Origin: Cornus controversa | Lineage: Eukaryota > Streptophyta > Magnoliopsida > Cornales > Cornaceae | Assembly: GCA_026545225.1 (NCBI GenBank) | Contig: CM048845.1 | Location: forward strand, 35,883,001-35,947,000 | Length of the DNA: 64,000 nt | Direction: 5' to 3' | In this document: piece by piece, positions 36,079 to 48,964 of the stretch | Position numbering within the stretch: position 1 is the first letter of the stretch | Layout of the letters: every line of letters begins with the position of its first letter | Made by a program: the position numbers and the translations under genes | Notes under the pieces: model-generated | Databases searched by the model: none | What the model saw: the letters and a program-made list of their open reading frames with translations, nothing else | Told to the model about the DNA's origin: nothing

Positions 36079-37834
36079 CACCCCCAAACTTACACATTGC
36101 TAGTCCCTTAGCAATGCAATGCTACAAAAATGAATTTAATTATCTTATACAAAAATTGAATTATGCTCAGTCATCAACTAGATAAAGGATGATTATCCGT
36201 TCCTTTCACACTTGGCAAATGCAACAAGTATTACAGAACTATGTGGTCATTAGCAAAAATGGACTTTCACAAGCTACAAATAGACGACAGTCCCCATATA
36301 ATGGCCAATCCGAACAAACATACCGATTCCAACCCCAAAATCCTCTTTGAAAAGTGAACATGCATTCTAACGCGTGACTTTGTCATATTTGGAGAAAAAT
36401 AAGAACATATCTATTTTTAAAAGAAAAACTCATTGAAAAAGCTCGACACTACTGTTCATTACCACAAAACATACATGAATGCTCATGTGCAGATGACCGT
36501 GCAATGCTTAGCTCTTTTTGCTTTCTTGCAAGCCTATGTAGCGGTATTGGGCCAATGACTCCCAAACCAATTGGTTTTAGGGCATTAGGTGAAGAAACAC
36601 CCCTCGGACTTAATAACCGAGCTTATAAGCCGATGAGCTTAAACAAGCCACCCGTTTATTATTACTTAACCTTGCACACTTATACGCGAATACTCCATGC
36701 TCAATGAGGCATAGAGATCCGGTTTATTAAGTGAGAAGGCTTATTGCATATATATATATATATTTTACAACAACCGGAAGAACTCATTCTTTAAGTTGTT
36801 CAAATAAAAACAGAAATTTACCAATGCATGTATGCGAATTTGTGCGGGTAAGGACAAATTTAGGGCAAGAACCGTACATATTCATATTTGTACAAAAATG
36901 TGGACCGTTCTAACCTATTACATAGCTTATAAAAGTGCAGGTATTTACAATGTTAAAGTTCTTAATTACCTACTGCATTTACCTCGGACATTTATTCGAA
37001 TAATCTTCCTTTAAAAAGCAAGACATCATAGCAAGCATGCAAAAATATCAAGAAACAGAAAAATTGCTCTACAATGACAATCAATACAAGGACTGAACAT
37101 TGCATGCATATGCAAGTGGTATAGCATACCGCAGCCCCAAACTTAAACGCAACATTATCCTCAATGCTTGGACAAGAAGAACAAGGAAAGAAATTACCAA
37201 GACTGCAGAACACGACAAAAATGGTATTCCAACACGGGTGGTCAACATGTAAAAGAGAAAAACCTGCACGGAACACCAACTGGATACCACGAGCATTAAA
37301 TGGAACAAAAAGTACATGAAAAGAACATGATAAAAGAATTATGTGCAAGCAGACAATGCCAAGATCACTGCACATCCAAGACTCTGAACTGGTGTTTCCC
37401 AATTGACTAAGAGGTCTATGCAATAAGATATTGACTATCCAGGCACGCTAACATATAGCATGCAAAGGGGCTGCCTTTCTTTATTAACGCCATACTGCGT
37501 TGAAGCAATCTCAACAGTATTGGGGAATTGAAACCAGGCAGTAATAAACAGAAATCATCAACTGAATCGCATATAACAATTAGGCAAGTGGTACTACATA
37601 CATAATCAAAGTATAAAGAGCACTGATAGTGGCAGAAAGTAAAAATAAAGATAGTAAATAGAACACAAGTTATAAAAGAAAGGACAACTGTATTCCATAT
37701 ATGTGAAAATGAGTTTCAGTATAAAGTGTACATGCAGTTGGAATACACAAAAACTAACATGGCCAACATGGCCTATCAAAAACAAAGAAAGAAAAAGAAT
37801 AGAAAGTAAAACAAAAAAATACAAATAGATAAAG
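36079..37834 (-). other. 3' untranslated region of C
   Basis: Homologous to 23744-25505 of G, with no conserved reading frame. Contains an AT tract at 36749-36763. Confidence 0.6.
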
Positions 37835-39025
37835 CTACTCTAGGGCGGGTGGTGGTGGAGGTGGTTCGGTGGGTGGAGTAGAGGTGGAGGTGGAAGCTCG
37901 GCCGGCAAACAAGAACTGCAGGTCCTGCCGGAAGGCCCAGAACTCATCTAAAATCGCCCTCTGACCTTGCGCCAGAGACGTAATGTCCGTCCTCAAAGCC
38001 TCCAGCTGACTCTGCATCACCTGGACATGCTCCTCAAAACCCTGTTGGAGACGCTCAACGTTAGCTGCCAGACAGGAATAGCTCGTAGCTAAAATCTCAT
38101 GTCGCTCTGCGGTGATATCAATATCATCATCCTCCAGCTCCTCATCGGATGTCTCACCCTCTGCGGGTGCATCCTCGTCCATCTCCACTGGGGCATCCAT
38201 GTCCACGTCCTCAGGTGGATCGCCCTGGTGGTCCTATCACTCCAAGTGCCTCCTCACCCGCACCCACTAAGTGTGTGTGAAGCGGGAGGGCGGTGCCAAC
38301 TGGACGTCAGTGTCACTGACCGGTATATTGGCACTACTGAGGAAGGCTGCGACTAGGAAAGAAAAGGGAAGCCGCCAACTCGACGCCTGCCTCATGTTCT
38401 TGTTGACAAGGTCGTCCCAGATTTTGAATATCTACCCTCAGATCAGCGACGGGACAGAAAACCAAGTGCCTGTGTGGAAAGCGTACAGGCAATAGAGAAG
38501 GTCGCCTCAGCACTCTGCCATATGCCGTAAAGGATACGCGTTCTTGATGGGAACAGAGTCCAGAAACCATAACACACTCGGGCATATCAATTTGGACGTG
38601 CAGTTGTGACTGGGAGTGGTAAACACCCTGCCACACATGTCCATCACGATGGAGAACAGCATCATGTCGGCCAGAAACTCGGGCCTGTAGAGCGGCTGAC
38701 CACCCTGGTCAACCATGTCCGGGTTCTGTTGGTGAGGAATATTGATCATCTGCGCTATCCAGCTCGACGTAATGGTAATCGTCACGCCACCTACGACCGT
38801 CTCCAAGGTGTCAGGCTCGGTGCAAGAATAGGTCATGCAGTCGTAGAAGACCTGCACCAAGCGCTCGTGCGCCACATCGGTGGGTGGCACACATAACCGA
38901 TCGAGCCGACGCCGCTGGAGCTCTGTTACCGCCCACGAGCAGTCTGGACGTATCTCGAACTCCCTCCGAAAGGCTGGCCCGGGCACATCTCGAACAACAC
39001 CGGGGGCATTCTTCACACTCGCCAT
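37835..39025 (-). pseudogene. C ORF3: third Athila ORF in the envelope position
   Basis: Frame starts MASVKNAPGVVRDVPG (39025). The first 172 codons are open and contain RRRLDRLCVPPTDVAHERLV, VFYDCMTYSC, LETVVGGVTITITSSWIAQM and INIPHQ, a pattern like the plant domain PF20167 (putative plant transposon protein) found in Athila ORFs. After several stops the frame resumes at 38206-37835 with a very acidic linker (DMDAPVEMDEDAPAE, EELEDDDID), a predicted coiled coil (about LAANVERLQQGFEEH to FRQDLQFLF) and a Pro-rich end. Total about 395 codons. No signal peptide or transmembrane helix, so it does not look like a fusion glycoprotein. Function unknown. Confidence 0.75.
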
Positions 39026-39677
39026 AGTCTCGAAACAGTCTGCACTTATTCCAAAAATTAAAGTAAATAAAAAGAAAATAAAATGAATACTAAAATAAGA
39101 ATAAAAATTAAAAAGGAAGTTCTAGTCCATGGTTCTCACACATGCACTCCAAAATACACTCGAATCGACTCGATTAGGTTTACTCGGAAGCAAAAACAAC
39201 CAGCACGAATATGTCCCTCATCTCGCTCTCAATGATGCAAAATCTCAACCGTATACACACTATTACCCCCGAAACCCGCAAGTTCCCATTATGAACGTAG
39301 CGAATGCAAACCACTCCAACCCAACATCATCTATTTATGTTTATTAAGCCAAAAAACTAACAAAAATAGCGGCAAAGAAAACAAAATAAAGCCATGCATC
39401 AGTTACCTCAAGGCGAAGATGATGAATGGTGCAAGAAAATGGAATCCCGACACACAACCGCGAAGAGGCGAACTCGTGCGAATGTGCGAAAGACTCAGAC
39501 TACGGCGAACGACGGTGGAGGGTCAGGAATGATCGAAAAAGGTTGGACGGCGCTCGAGGTTTGCTTTGGATCTCTTGGAGTAGAGGGAGAAGTCAGAGGG
39601 TCTTAGGAAGAAGTGGAGAAATGAGAGGGAGCCCACCGGTTCGAATAAATAAGTGACCCACGTGCAGGCATCGTGGC

Positions 39678-39930
39678 AATCTCGATTAATCGAGATGCAC
39701 ATCTCGATCAATCGAGATTTTGATTGATCGAGATCCTTGCTTCGATCAATCAAAATTTTGATTGATCGAGTACCCATCGAAGTGCCATAGAAGAAAACCA
39801 CTTCTCGGGACTTTGCTCTTTGCAAAATGTTCCAACATCTCTGCATTATTTCGATCAATCGAGACCAAGATCTCGATCAATCGAGATTTCGATTGATCGA
39901 GATCCTTGTTTCAATCAATCAAAATTCTAT
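39678..39930. repeat. GATCAATC palindrome array, post-integrase UTR of C
   Basis: Repeated CTCGATCAATCGAGAT-type inverted repeats with intervening sequence (tcgggacttt) shared with A1 and E. Confidence 0.88.
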
Positions 39931-40079
39931 AAAATAGTCAGCTTGATTTAGAACCTCATGGACTTGAACTTATGGGACTTAGATACAAAATTACTTTGGA
40001 TAAGAGGGACATCATGGAAGCATGATAGATACCATGGCCGCGCCAAATTATACGTCTATGGCATGACGTCAGAATTGGT

Positions 40080-41500
40080 TCACAAGTCAAAATAAACGAG
40101 ATCCGTCAAATTGACGACATCCACATACTCCATGGTAACTTGGTCATCCACACACGGTTTTAAGCGCTGCCCATTCACTTTGAACAACATTCCATCTTTC
40201 AAGTCCTTCAATTCCACCACTCCGTGGGGAGCAACAGAATTAACCAAAAATGGACCATCCCAACGGAAGTGAAGTTTTTCGGGAAACAAACGGAGGCGTG
40301 AGTTGTACAACCATACTTTCTAGCCCGAAGAAAATGTTTTGACTCAAATATTGCGATCATGAAAGGCTTTAGACTTTGCCTTATAGATTTTAGCGTTCTC
40401 ATACGCGTCATGTCACAATTCTTCCAATTCATTCAACTGAAGCTTTCGATTAGAGTCGGCCATTTTTATGTCAAAATTGAACGTTTTGGTGGCCCACATG
40501 GCTTTATGCTCCAATTCAACCAAAAGATGGCACGCTTTACCATAAACTAATCGGTAAGGTGACATTCCAATGGGAGTCTTATAAGCAGTTCGGTAAGCCC
40601 ATAATGCATCATTTAGTCGCAATGACCAATCTTTCTGGTCATTAATCTCCCTATTGGATACTTCCACTTGGCCACTAGTTTGAGGATGGTATGGGGTGGC
40701 TACTTTGTGTGTGATAGAGTATTTCGTAAGCAAGGTTCGAAGGAACCGATTACAGAAATGTTTACCTCCGTCACTGATGAGGGCCCGAGGCGTACCAAAA
40801 TGGCTAAAGATATTAGCTTGAATGAACTTAACCACGACTGCGTGGTCATTGGTTTTAGTAGTAACGACCTCTATCCATTTAGAAACGTAGTCCACCACTC
40901 ATGACCAGTAGATGGTAGCAAAGGTCCTATGAAGTCAATGCCCCACACATCAAATATCTCAACAATAAGAATAGGGTTGAGAGGCATCATGTCCTTCCGA
41001 GACATCACGCCAAGGCGCTGACATCGCTCACATGTGCGGCAAAATGAGTATGCATCCCGATGAAGTGTTGGCCAGAAAAACCCGCATTGAAGAATTTTTG
41101 CTGCGGTTTTCTTAGCACTAAAGTGTCCCCCACAAGCAAGTGTATGACAGAATTTTAGAATGCTTTGGAATTCACTGTTGGGTACACACTTCTGAATTAT
41201 TTGATTGGGGCAATATTTGAATAATTGAGGATCGTCCCAATAATATGATCGTGATTGGGAGAAAAATTGATCCTTCTCTTGCTTGGTCCAAGAAGAAGAT
41301 ATTTTGCCGGTTGCCAAGTAGTTGACAATGTCCGCATACCAAGGGATACTCTCTTAAGAGATTACAAAAAGTTATTCATCTAGGAAGGATTCACAAACTG
41401 GAATGGAGTCATTGAGGGATTCAACAAGAATTCTAGAGAGGTGGTCAGCCACCACATTTTTGGTTCCCTTTTTGTCTCTGATCTCAAAATTAATCTCTTG
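40080..41500 (-). pseudogene. C integrase
   Basis: Zinc domain [14 protein letters not shown] ... [11 protein letters not shown] (41317-40990), WGIDFIGPL, then a short deletion near 40890-40900 with frameshift, [20 protein letters not shown] and [12 protein letters not shown] (40898-40413), and C-terminal GPF module WDGPFLVNS with end [15 protein letters not shown] (40310-40080). Lesions include TGA at 40413-40415 (EEL*HDAY, same site as in G) and TAG near 40322 (Gln in GQKVW). Confidence 0.88.
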
Positions 41501-42960
41501 CAGCAAGAGTATCCACCGAATTAATCTAGGCTTAGGGTCCTTTTTGGCCAAAAGATGTCAGAGGGCAACATGGTCCGAATAAACAATGACCTTGGAACCT
41601 AATAGATAAGCTCAAAATTTGTCCAAAACAAATATGACCGCAAGCCTTTTCCGTTGTGGTATAATTGATTTGAGTCTCGGAAAAGGTTTTACTTGCATAG
41701 TAGATAACATGTGGTAATTTGTCTACTCGTTGCCCTAAGACCGCACCCATAGCATAATCGGATGCATCACACATGATCTCAAATGGGAGAGCCCAATTTG
41801 GAGGGATGAGAATTGGAGCGATTGTAAGCATGGTGCAGAGCTTTTCAAAAGCGTTAAGGCATGCTTCATCAAAGGTAAAACAAGACTCTTTTTCAAGAAG
41901 GCGACACAAAGGCCGAGAGATCTTGCTAAAGTCTTTGATGAAACGGCGGTAAAAGCCCGCATGCCCAAGGAATGAACGAATCTCTCTCACCGTTGATGGT
42001 GGAGGAAGTTTGGAAATAAGTTCAACCTTGGCTTTGTTCACTTCAATTCCTCTCTTAGACACAATGTGCCCTAGGACAATGCCATCTTGAACCATAAAAT
42101 GGCTCTTTTTCCAACTGAGGATTAGATTGGTTTCTTGACATCGTTTGAGAACACGGGATAGATTTTTGAGGCATGATTCGAATGATGGTCCAAACATGGA
42201 AAAATCATCCATGAACACTTCCAAAAAATTCTCCACCATGTTCAAAAAGATAGACATCATACACCGTTGAGAAGTCGCCGGTGCATTGCATAACCCAAAG
42301 GGCATGCGTCTATAAGCGAATGTACCCAAAGGACATATAAAAGTGGTTTTCTCTTGGTCCCTCGGGTCTATAGCAACCTAATTATAGCTGAAATATCCAT
42401 CTAAGAAGCAATAAAAACTTTGACCAGCTAATCTCTCTAAGATTTGATCGAGAAATGGAAGAGGAAAGTGATCTTTCCGAGTTGCTGAATTTAGTTTCTG
42501 ATAATCTATGCAAACTCTCCATCCCGTGGTGGTGCATTGGGGAACCAATTCACCCTTATCATTTGGTTGCACCATAATACCGGACTTCTTAGGAACCACT
42601 TGAGTGGGACTAACCCACTTGCTATCTGAGATGGGGTAAATGATTCCCTCATCTAATAACTTCACCACCTCCTTCATTACAACATCCTTCATATTTGGAT
42701 TTAATCGACATTGTGCCTCTCTTAAGGTATTTGCATCCTCTTCCAAGTGTATGCGATACATACAAATAGAAGGATCTATTCCTTTAAGATCTGCCACACT
42801 CCATCCTATTGCTTCCTTGTGCTCTTTTAGCACTTTTAGAGGTTTCATCTCTTGATTATTGGTGAGATTGGAAGCAATAATGACTGGAAGGGTTTCATTA
42901 GTGCCCGAGAAAATATACTTGAGTGTAGCTGGTAAAGGCTTGAGCTCAAGTTGTGGTGAG
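41501..42960 (-). pseudogene. C reverse transcriptase / RNase H
   Basis: RT fingers WVSPTQVVPKKSGIMVQPND and FLDQILERLAGQSFYCFLDG (42378-42650). Palm FAYRRMPFGLCNAPAT and VFMDDFSMFG, then IRSFLGHAGFYRRFIKDFSK and the RNase H start FEIMCDASDYAMGAV (41532-42329). A stop follows FSYN (42378), and a frameshift after TTTEK destroys the RNase H end (about 41645). Confidence 0.88.
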
Positions 42961-43500
42961 AAAATTAGAGAATGAGTTTGGGAAGTATTGGACAACGGAG
43001 GCAAAGGTTCTCTCAGAACTCTCCATTTAAGAAAATCCATGATGGCCGTGACATCGAGCATTAAATTAAATTCACAAATGGATTGCTCAATATCATAATC
43101 ATCACAGTTCAAATGACTTAGGCATGCCTCTAGAGGATCCTTAGAAAGAATGGAGGGAAACGCTTCTTGAACAAGATCTTTCATTACATCCACACAAAAG
43201 CATACACTTTCGTCGTCGGAGAATGATAAGAATATGTCTATTTGGATTTTGGACCGGTTCCTTGTCAAGGACTATGAAGTCCACCGAAAAGTAAAATTTG
43301 TCTACTTGAATTATCACATCCTCAATGATGCCACGTGGTTGCTTCACCGAGCAGTCGGTAAGCTACAACACAACTGTGGTGGGCTTAAGTTCCCCCAAAC
43401 CTAATTGTTGGTAAATTGAGAACAGAAGCAAATTGACACTAGCCCCTAAATCAAGAAGTGCCTTTTCAAAAGCTTGATTTCCAATGGTGCATGAATGGTT
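42961..43500 (-). pseudogene. C aspartic protease with internal deletion
   Basis: Frame VKQPRGIIEDVIIQVDKFYF ... PNRHILIIL runs into SDDESVCFCVDV at 43215-43226. About 119 bp present in E (52934-53052) are missing, which removes the GRPFLATAN segment and shifts the frame. The DLGAS active-site region is upstream at about 43445-43460. Confidence 0.8.
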
Positions 43501-45181
43501 GGAGCACCTGGATCTTTGAATTTAGGAGGGGCTTGGTGTTGGAAAATGGAGCTTACTTGCTCAGTTAGGAGGACTTTCTTAGGAACATTGTTCCTAGATT
43601 TATGCTTTTGAGTGCATAAGTCCTTCAAGAATTTAGCATAGGAGGGAATTTGTCGGATTGCATTAAGGAAGGAGAGATTAATTTTTACTTGTTTGAAGAT
43701 CTCCATCATGTCTTGAATTTTCTCTCCTTGCTTCCCAAAGTGAGAAGGTTCCTTCAATCTTTGAGGAAAAGGAACCGGAGGTTCAAAAGAAGTGTCAAGA
43801 GTTGGAATAGATGGTGACACAACTTCACTTGCCTTTCCTTTTGGATTTTATGGGACTTTGTTCACATTTGGATTTGAAGAAAACATGTTTGGATTTGATT
43901 GGGATTCTTTTGGATTTTTGGATTGCTCATTAGATTCCTTTTTCTCTTCCCTGACCTTGGAATTGATAATTTTACCACTCCTTAAGGTGGTGATTGATTG
44001 AATTTGCTCCGGAGGAGCATTACAAGATGAAGATGAAGGATCATCAATCACATGAACACCCTTAGGATTTGCCACCGGTTGACTTGGCAACTTACCTTCC
44101 TCTCTTCTATTCAAGGCATTAGCTAGTTGCCTGATTTAAGCTTCTAACCTAGCCATAGATTGAGCGTTAGCTTCAAGCTTAGAGATTGATTGAGAGTGGG
44201 TTTGCAACAAGCAAGTATTGGCCTCAAGATTGCTTATCACTCTTTCCTCAAAGCCTTGGCTTCTCACAGGAGGTGGTGGTTGTTGGTAGTTGGATCTTTG
44301 ATGGTAAGGTGGAGGATTTGGCCTATATTGAGGCTGTTGAGATTGGAAATTAAAGAAATTTTGCCCTTGAAAAGAGGGACTTGGTTCTTGAGATTTTTAT
44401 GAAAATGTCGGATGATTCTTGTAACCAGGATTGTAGGTATTTGAATAAGGATCATTAATCTGTTTAGAATACAAGGCATTCGCTTGCTCTTGAGCATAAT
44501 CGGGAGATTGACCAGCAATAGGACAATCTCGCACATAATGTGAAGTGCTATAGCAAAATGAACACCTTTCCTGATTTTGAACAGGTTGGTTTGGAGTAAG
44601 CAGCCTGTTTTTCATGATTTGGTCCATTTTTCGGGTTAAGGCTTCTACTTGCATGGCAACCTCATCTACCCTTGAAATCTCATGCACTCCTCTACAAGGT
44701 TGGGTGGATTTCCCTTTTCTAGTGGAGGAACGTTGAACTGAATTATTGCTTAGGATTTGAAAAAGTTTTCATGCATCATCTGGGCTTTTCAAAAGGTATC
44801 CACCTCCACAAGCGGAATCTATCATTTGCCTATGTTGCTCACTTACCCCATCATAAAAGCTTTGCAATAGCTGCCATTTTGGGACAGCATGATGCGGACA
44901 AGATTTAAGAAGATCTTTTAGTCTCTCCCAAGTCTCATGAAATTATTCTTGATCAATTTGGGTGAACCCGGTGATTGCTCTCCCAATATCACTCGTCTTT
45001 CCCATTGGAAAGTATTTTTTTAAGAATTCAATTTGCATCTCCGCCCAAGAATGGATTGAGTTAGGTTCTAAGGAATTGAACCAACTTCTAGCTTTATCCT
45101 TTAGGGAGAATGGAAACATACGAAACTTTAGATCATCCTCCGTAAAGTGTGGTACCCGGATGGTGGAACACACAGAAAGGA
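43501..45181 (-). pseudogene. C gag, C-terminal and middle part
   Basis: Contains zinc knuckle CSFCYSTSHYVRDC (44530-44575), EISRVDEVAMQVEALTRKMD, Pro-rich linker and NRREEGKLPSQPVANPKGVH. Stops include TGA at 44770-44772 (DDA*KLF, same codon as A1) and TAA at 44943-44945 (DQE*FHE, same codon as G). Cut at 45181 by element D within EDDLKFRMFPF ... VCSTI; the rest is at 59522-59879. Confidence 0.88.
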
Positions 45182-46139
45182 TGTAATACCCCAAAAAATT
45201 TAGATGTCAATTATTTTAAAGAAATTGAATTTCTTTATATTACTACTTTATTTTATTAATTCATCATGAAATTTTTTTTTTCTATAAATTATCATTGTAG
45301 GTGAGTTGCTTGTCTTTTATATATGCATCTTATCATTTTATGTGGATTGCTTAGGTTTTATAGATTCAAATCCTTTCATGTAAATTTCTCTGTTTATTTT
45401 TATCATTGTATGTGAATTGTTATTGATTGTGTGTTATTTTATTTAATTGTTTTGGTTTGGGCTAGGGAGAAATTTGGGCTAGAATGATTGGGCTAAGGTT
45501 ATGTTTAAAATGTTGGGCCAGGGTTATAATTATAGGGTTATTGCTATTGTTATTATTATTTTTGATTTTATTTAGTTTTAGAAAAAAAAGAATCAATAAT
45601 AGAATAATAATTAAGACAAAAAGGAAAAAGAAGAAATTAGGGTTTTGTCGTTGTTTTACGCACAGAATTAAGAAAGTAAACGAAAGAGAGAAGGGAGTGA
45701 CGATCGGGTGAACAAGTTGATTCGTCAGAAAAAGGCAAGTTTGATTCTTCTCTTCCCCTTTGAATCCGTATGCGTAGTCTAGGTTTGAGAATTTTATTTA
45801 TATTGAAAATTTGTAGTTTAATTGTATGTTTATATTTTTTTGTTGTTGATAAATTTCGTGATATTTAACTATGATGATTGTATATAGAATAGATTGATTT
45901 TGTTTATGTAAGATTATATGCACATATATTCATGTATATGTTTATTGTGTTAAGAAAGAAATTATTCATGCATGAAATTTGGAAGTAAGTAGATGTTAAA
46001 TTGTGAACCTACTGTGTTGTGATGATCTTGTAAACAACTTTGGATCCTTAGGAAAACAGATCATGAGTAATTTAATTTTAAATTTTTGGATTTTGCGAAG
46101 AACCCTAGAACTTGTGAATTGGGGGTTTTTGATTCGGGC

Positions 46140-46430
46140 CATTTCGGATGGAGCTTTTTACACCAATAGGTAGACGGCGTCGAGAGGAGAAGAACAACAC
46201 AAACATGGAGGCGAACGGTGGCTGGAGGAGGCTAGACCGTAGCTGGGAAGTCACCGGCAGTGCGCTGTGCGCGCTGTTGGACGCGCTGGGGAAGAAGCCC
46301 AGCGCCGGGCGCTTCCCCCACGCGCCTGTCCGGCGCATGCCGGCCCGTGAGGCCGGCGCCGGGAAAAATGGTTTTGTCCCCACTTGTGGGGGCCCACCAC
46401 TGGGTCCACTATGGGCCCATTCCGAAATGT
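46140..46430. other. GC-rich island inside D
   Basis: About 290 bp of strongly GC-rich, CpG-rich sequence (gcgctggggaagaagcccagcgcc and similar) in otherwise AT-rich LTR. Overlapping short open frames on both strands are a composition effect. Could be a promoter/leader part of the LTR. Confidence 0.6.
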
Positions 46431-46459
46431 TTTGATATTTTTTTTGTATTTTTGAAATT

Positions 46460-46990
46460 TTTGGAAATTTTGAAAAATCATTTTTTAAAAAATACTTTCA
46501 TGATTCCAAAAATTCTGAAATTTTTACTGTATGATACTGGATGTTAAATACACTTGGTTTTAAATTTTCAACTCAAAATAATTTTCCCCTGTTGTCCAAA
46601 TTAATTTTTAAAGTGCCCAAAAGCTGTCTTTTTCACTTTTTGTAATTTTAGAAAATACTTTTACAACTCCAAAAATTCCCAAATTTTTGACTGTAACTCT
46701 TTGGAAGTTAAATACACTTGGGTTTAAAGTTTCAACTCAAAATGATCTTCCCTTGTTGTTCAATTGATTTTTAAAGTGTCCAAAAGTTGGTTTTTTTCAC
46801 CTTCTGTAATTTTAGAAAATACTTTTGTAATTCCAAAAATTCCCAAAATTTTTCTGTAACTATTTGGAGATTAAATAAACTTGGGTTTAAATTTTCATCT
46901 CGAAATGAGCTTCCCTTGGTGTTCAATTAAATTTTTTAAAGTGTCTGAAAGTTGATTTTCACTTTCTTTTATTTATTGAAAATATTTTTT
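46460..46990. repeat. 164-bp tandem repeat, about three copies, in D
   Basis: The motif aatacacttggtttaaa recurs at 46546, 46710 and (as aataaacttgggtttaaa) 46874, spacing 164 bp. Each unit also carries agaaaatacttttacaactc and ccaaaaattccc. Confidence 0.85.
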
Positions 46991-47332
46991 TAAATTTCAG
47001 AAAATTCTAGAATGTTTTAATAGGGATCTTAGAAGTAGAATAGGCCCAGAAACCTAGATAAGAGTAGGTTTAGACTCTCTCATAGATTTGAGTGCATTGG
47101 AGGTTGGATTGGGAAATTGTTTCTCTAATGGATGTTGGGTTATTTTGATTTAATTGATTGTATTTATTTTTAAAGATATAAATGCACATGGGATACTTGA
47201 TTAAGGTTCACTTGTGAATGATTTGTCATATGGAGATAATTGCATAACAGATAATTCAAATTTGTCATTTGTGCAAATTAAAAATCATAATGCATCTTGT
47301 TTATTTATTATTTCATATTGGGAATGCATCTG

Positions 47333-47470
47333 TACTTTTTATTTGGCATGTAAGGATTGCCCGGTGTGTCAGGATTGCCTATACCTAATAAGATATCTAT
47401 ACTTTTTATTTGGCATGTAAGGATTGCCCGGTGTGTCAAAATCGCCCATATCTATTAAGGTATTCATGCA
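47333..47470. repeat. 67-bp tandem duplication in D
   Basis: actttttatttggcatgtaa recurs at 47334 and 47401 with the following ggattgcccggtgtgtca. A third, degraded unit follows. Confidence 0.8.
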
Positions 47471-47537
47471 TTATATTTGACATATCATGATTGCATAGAT
47501 TTAATAAAATGCATACATATGTATCTTTATTTGTGAA

Positions 47538-48940
47538 TGATAAGTGTTCAATTCTATGCATTTGAACCCTCTTTATTGCAAATGTTAATTTCATTTTTGC
47601 GTTTACCGAGATATGTTTACGGTATTTTTGTGTTTTTGATATTTTGCAGGTCTTGTAGTGAAAGGAGCAAAGTTTGAGGCTCTTTGCAGTTCAAGAGAAA
47701 AATCAGAAATTGCAACCAAAGACATTTCGATCAATCGAGATGTTGATCTCGATTAATCGAAATCTCGATTGATCAAGATCTCATTTCGATTGATCGAAAT
47801 CTCGATTGATCGAGATTCTGCAGAATCCACTTGCCCACTTGCTCACCTGCTCTCCCACTTGCAACAAAATCTCCCTTTTTGCATGACTTAGGGGGATTGT
47901 CTGACTTGAACAAGACCCTTGGGAACCTTCTTGATACAAGGGACATATATAGTGATATATATATATATATATATATGGTGGACCCCAAGGTTGGAAAAGG
48001 AGCCTTAAAAGCACAAAATAGCTATATCTCTCATAGATCTCTCAAGACACATCAGACCAAGGAGAAGAGAGACTTTCGGGAGAGAGAAGAAGGAGCTGAA
48101 CTAGACCAAGAAGCTTCATCTTCTCCATCAATGGAAGGGTGCAAGGCAACCATGAGCAACTAACTTCCATACTAGGGTGTTGTTGAAGCCCTAGCCATGT
48201 AAACATGTTCCTTTTTGTAGCACTTGGGATTTGTAATTAAATGTTGATTATTTAGCCTAGTGACCATGTACACTAATACATTTCTTCTATATATTCATGT
48301 GGTTTTGGTTTTATTCTTGTCTTAGAATAGATTCTTCCATATGAATGTACAACATTTGCATATTCCACAAGAAGTGCAAATGATAGCTAGATAATGGTGT
48401 TTAAATGAATGTGTTGTGTTTGTTTGTATAAACCATGCCAAGATAAGGTAGCTTGGATGCATGTAGGTTCACTTAGAGAGTAGGGTAATTAGATAGTTAG
48501 TTAGGTTGAAGAGCTATGCTTATTGAAGATGGATTCTGATAGGTGGACAAACACATTGATCTTTTGATATGTCATTGAGGTCACAAGTCTAATGATATTG
48601 TTAGGCATTTAATTAATGAATCCCATGCTTGCTACACTTATGAACATGTGAATGGCTAGTGGTGGAAACCAACCCTAGTTCTCTCTCCCAACTTTAAACT
48701 CTTTAATTTTATTGTTTTTATATTCATGCAATAGTTTATAACAAAAATTCAAAAACCTGTTTCTAGGATTAAAGTGGAATTAATCTTTCTTTAAGACAAT
48801 TGCGACTAGTCCTCGTGGGATCGATACCCTCTATATAGAACCTTATCTACAAAGATTCGTGCTCTTGCGAGTGGTTAAATTATATTTTGATAAAAAGGGC
48901 AAAATTAAGCTTACAAATACAATTGAGTTTAGCCACATCA
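47538..48940 (+). repeat. 5' LTR of element E
   Basis: 1,403 bp, TGATAAGTG ... CCACATCA. Palindrome array 47726-47820. AT tract 47946-47976 as a likely TATA region. Conserved block with tcctcgtgggatcgatacc at 48810-48832. Confidence 0.92.
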
Positions 48941-48946
48941 AAATTT

Positions 48947-48964
48947 TGGCGCCATTGCCGGGGA
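48947..48964 (+). other. Primer-binding site, tRNA-Asp type (E)
   Basis: TGGCGCCATTGCCGGGGA, six bases after the LTR; one mismatch to the tRNA-Asp complement. Confidence 0.88.

Noticed and set aside
46105..46550. Overlapping open frames of 76-95 codons on both strands in D
   Set aside because: Caused by GC-rich composition with few stops. No known domain, and four frames are open at once.
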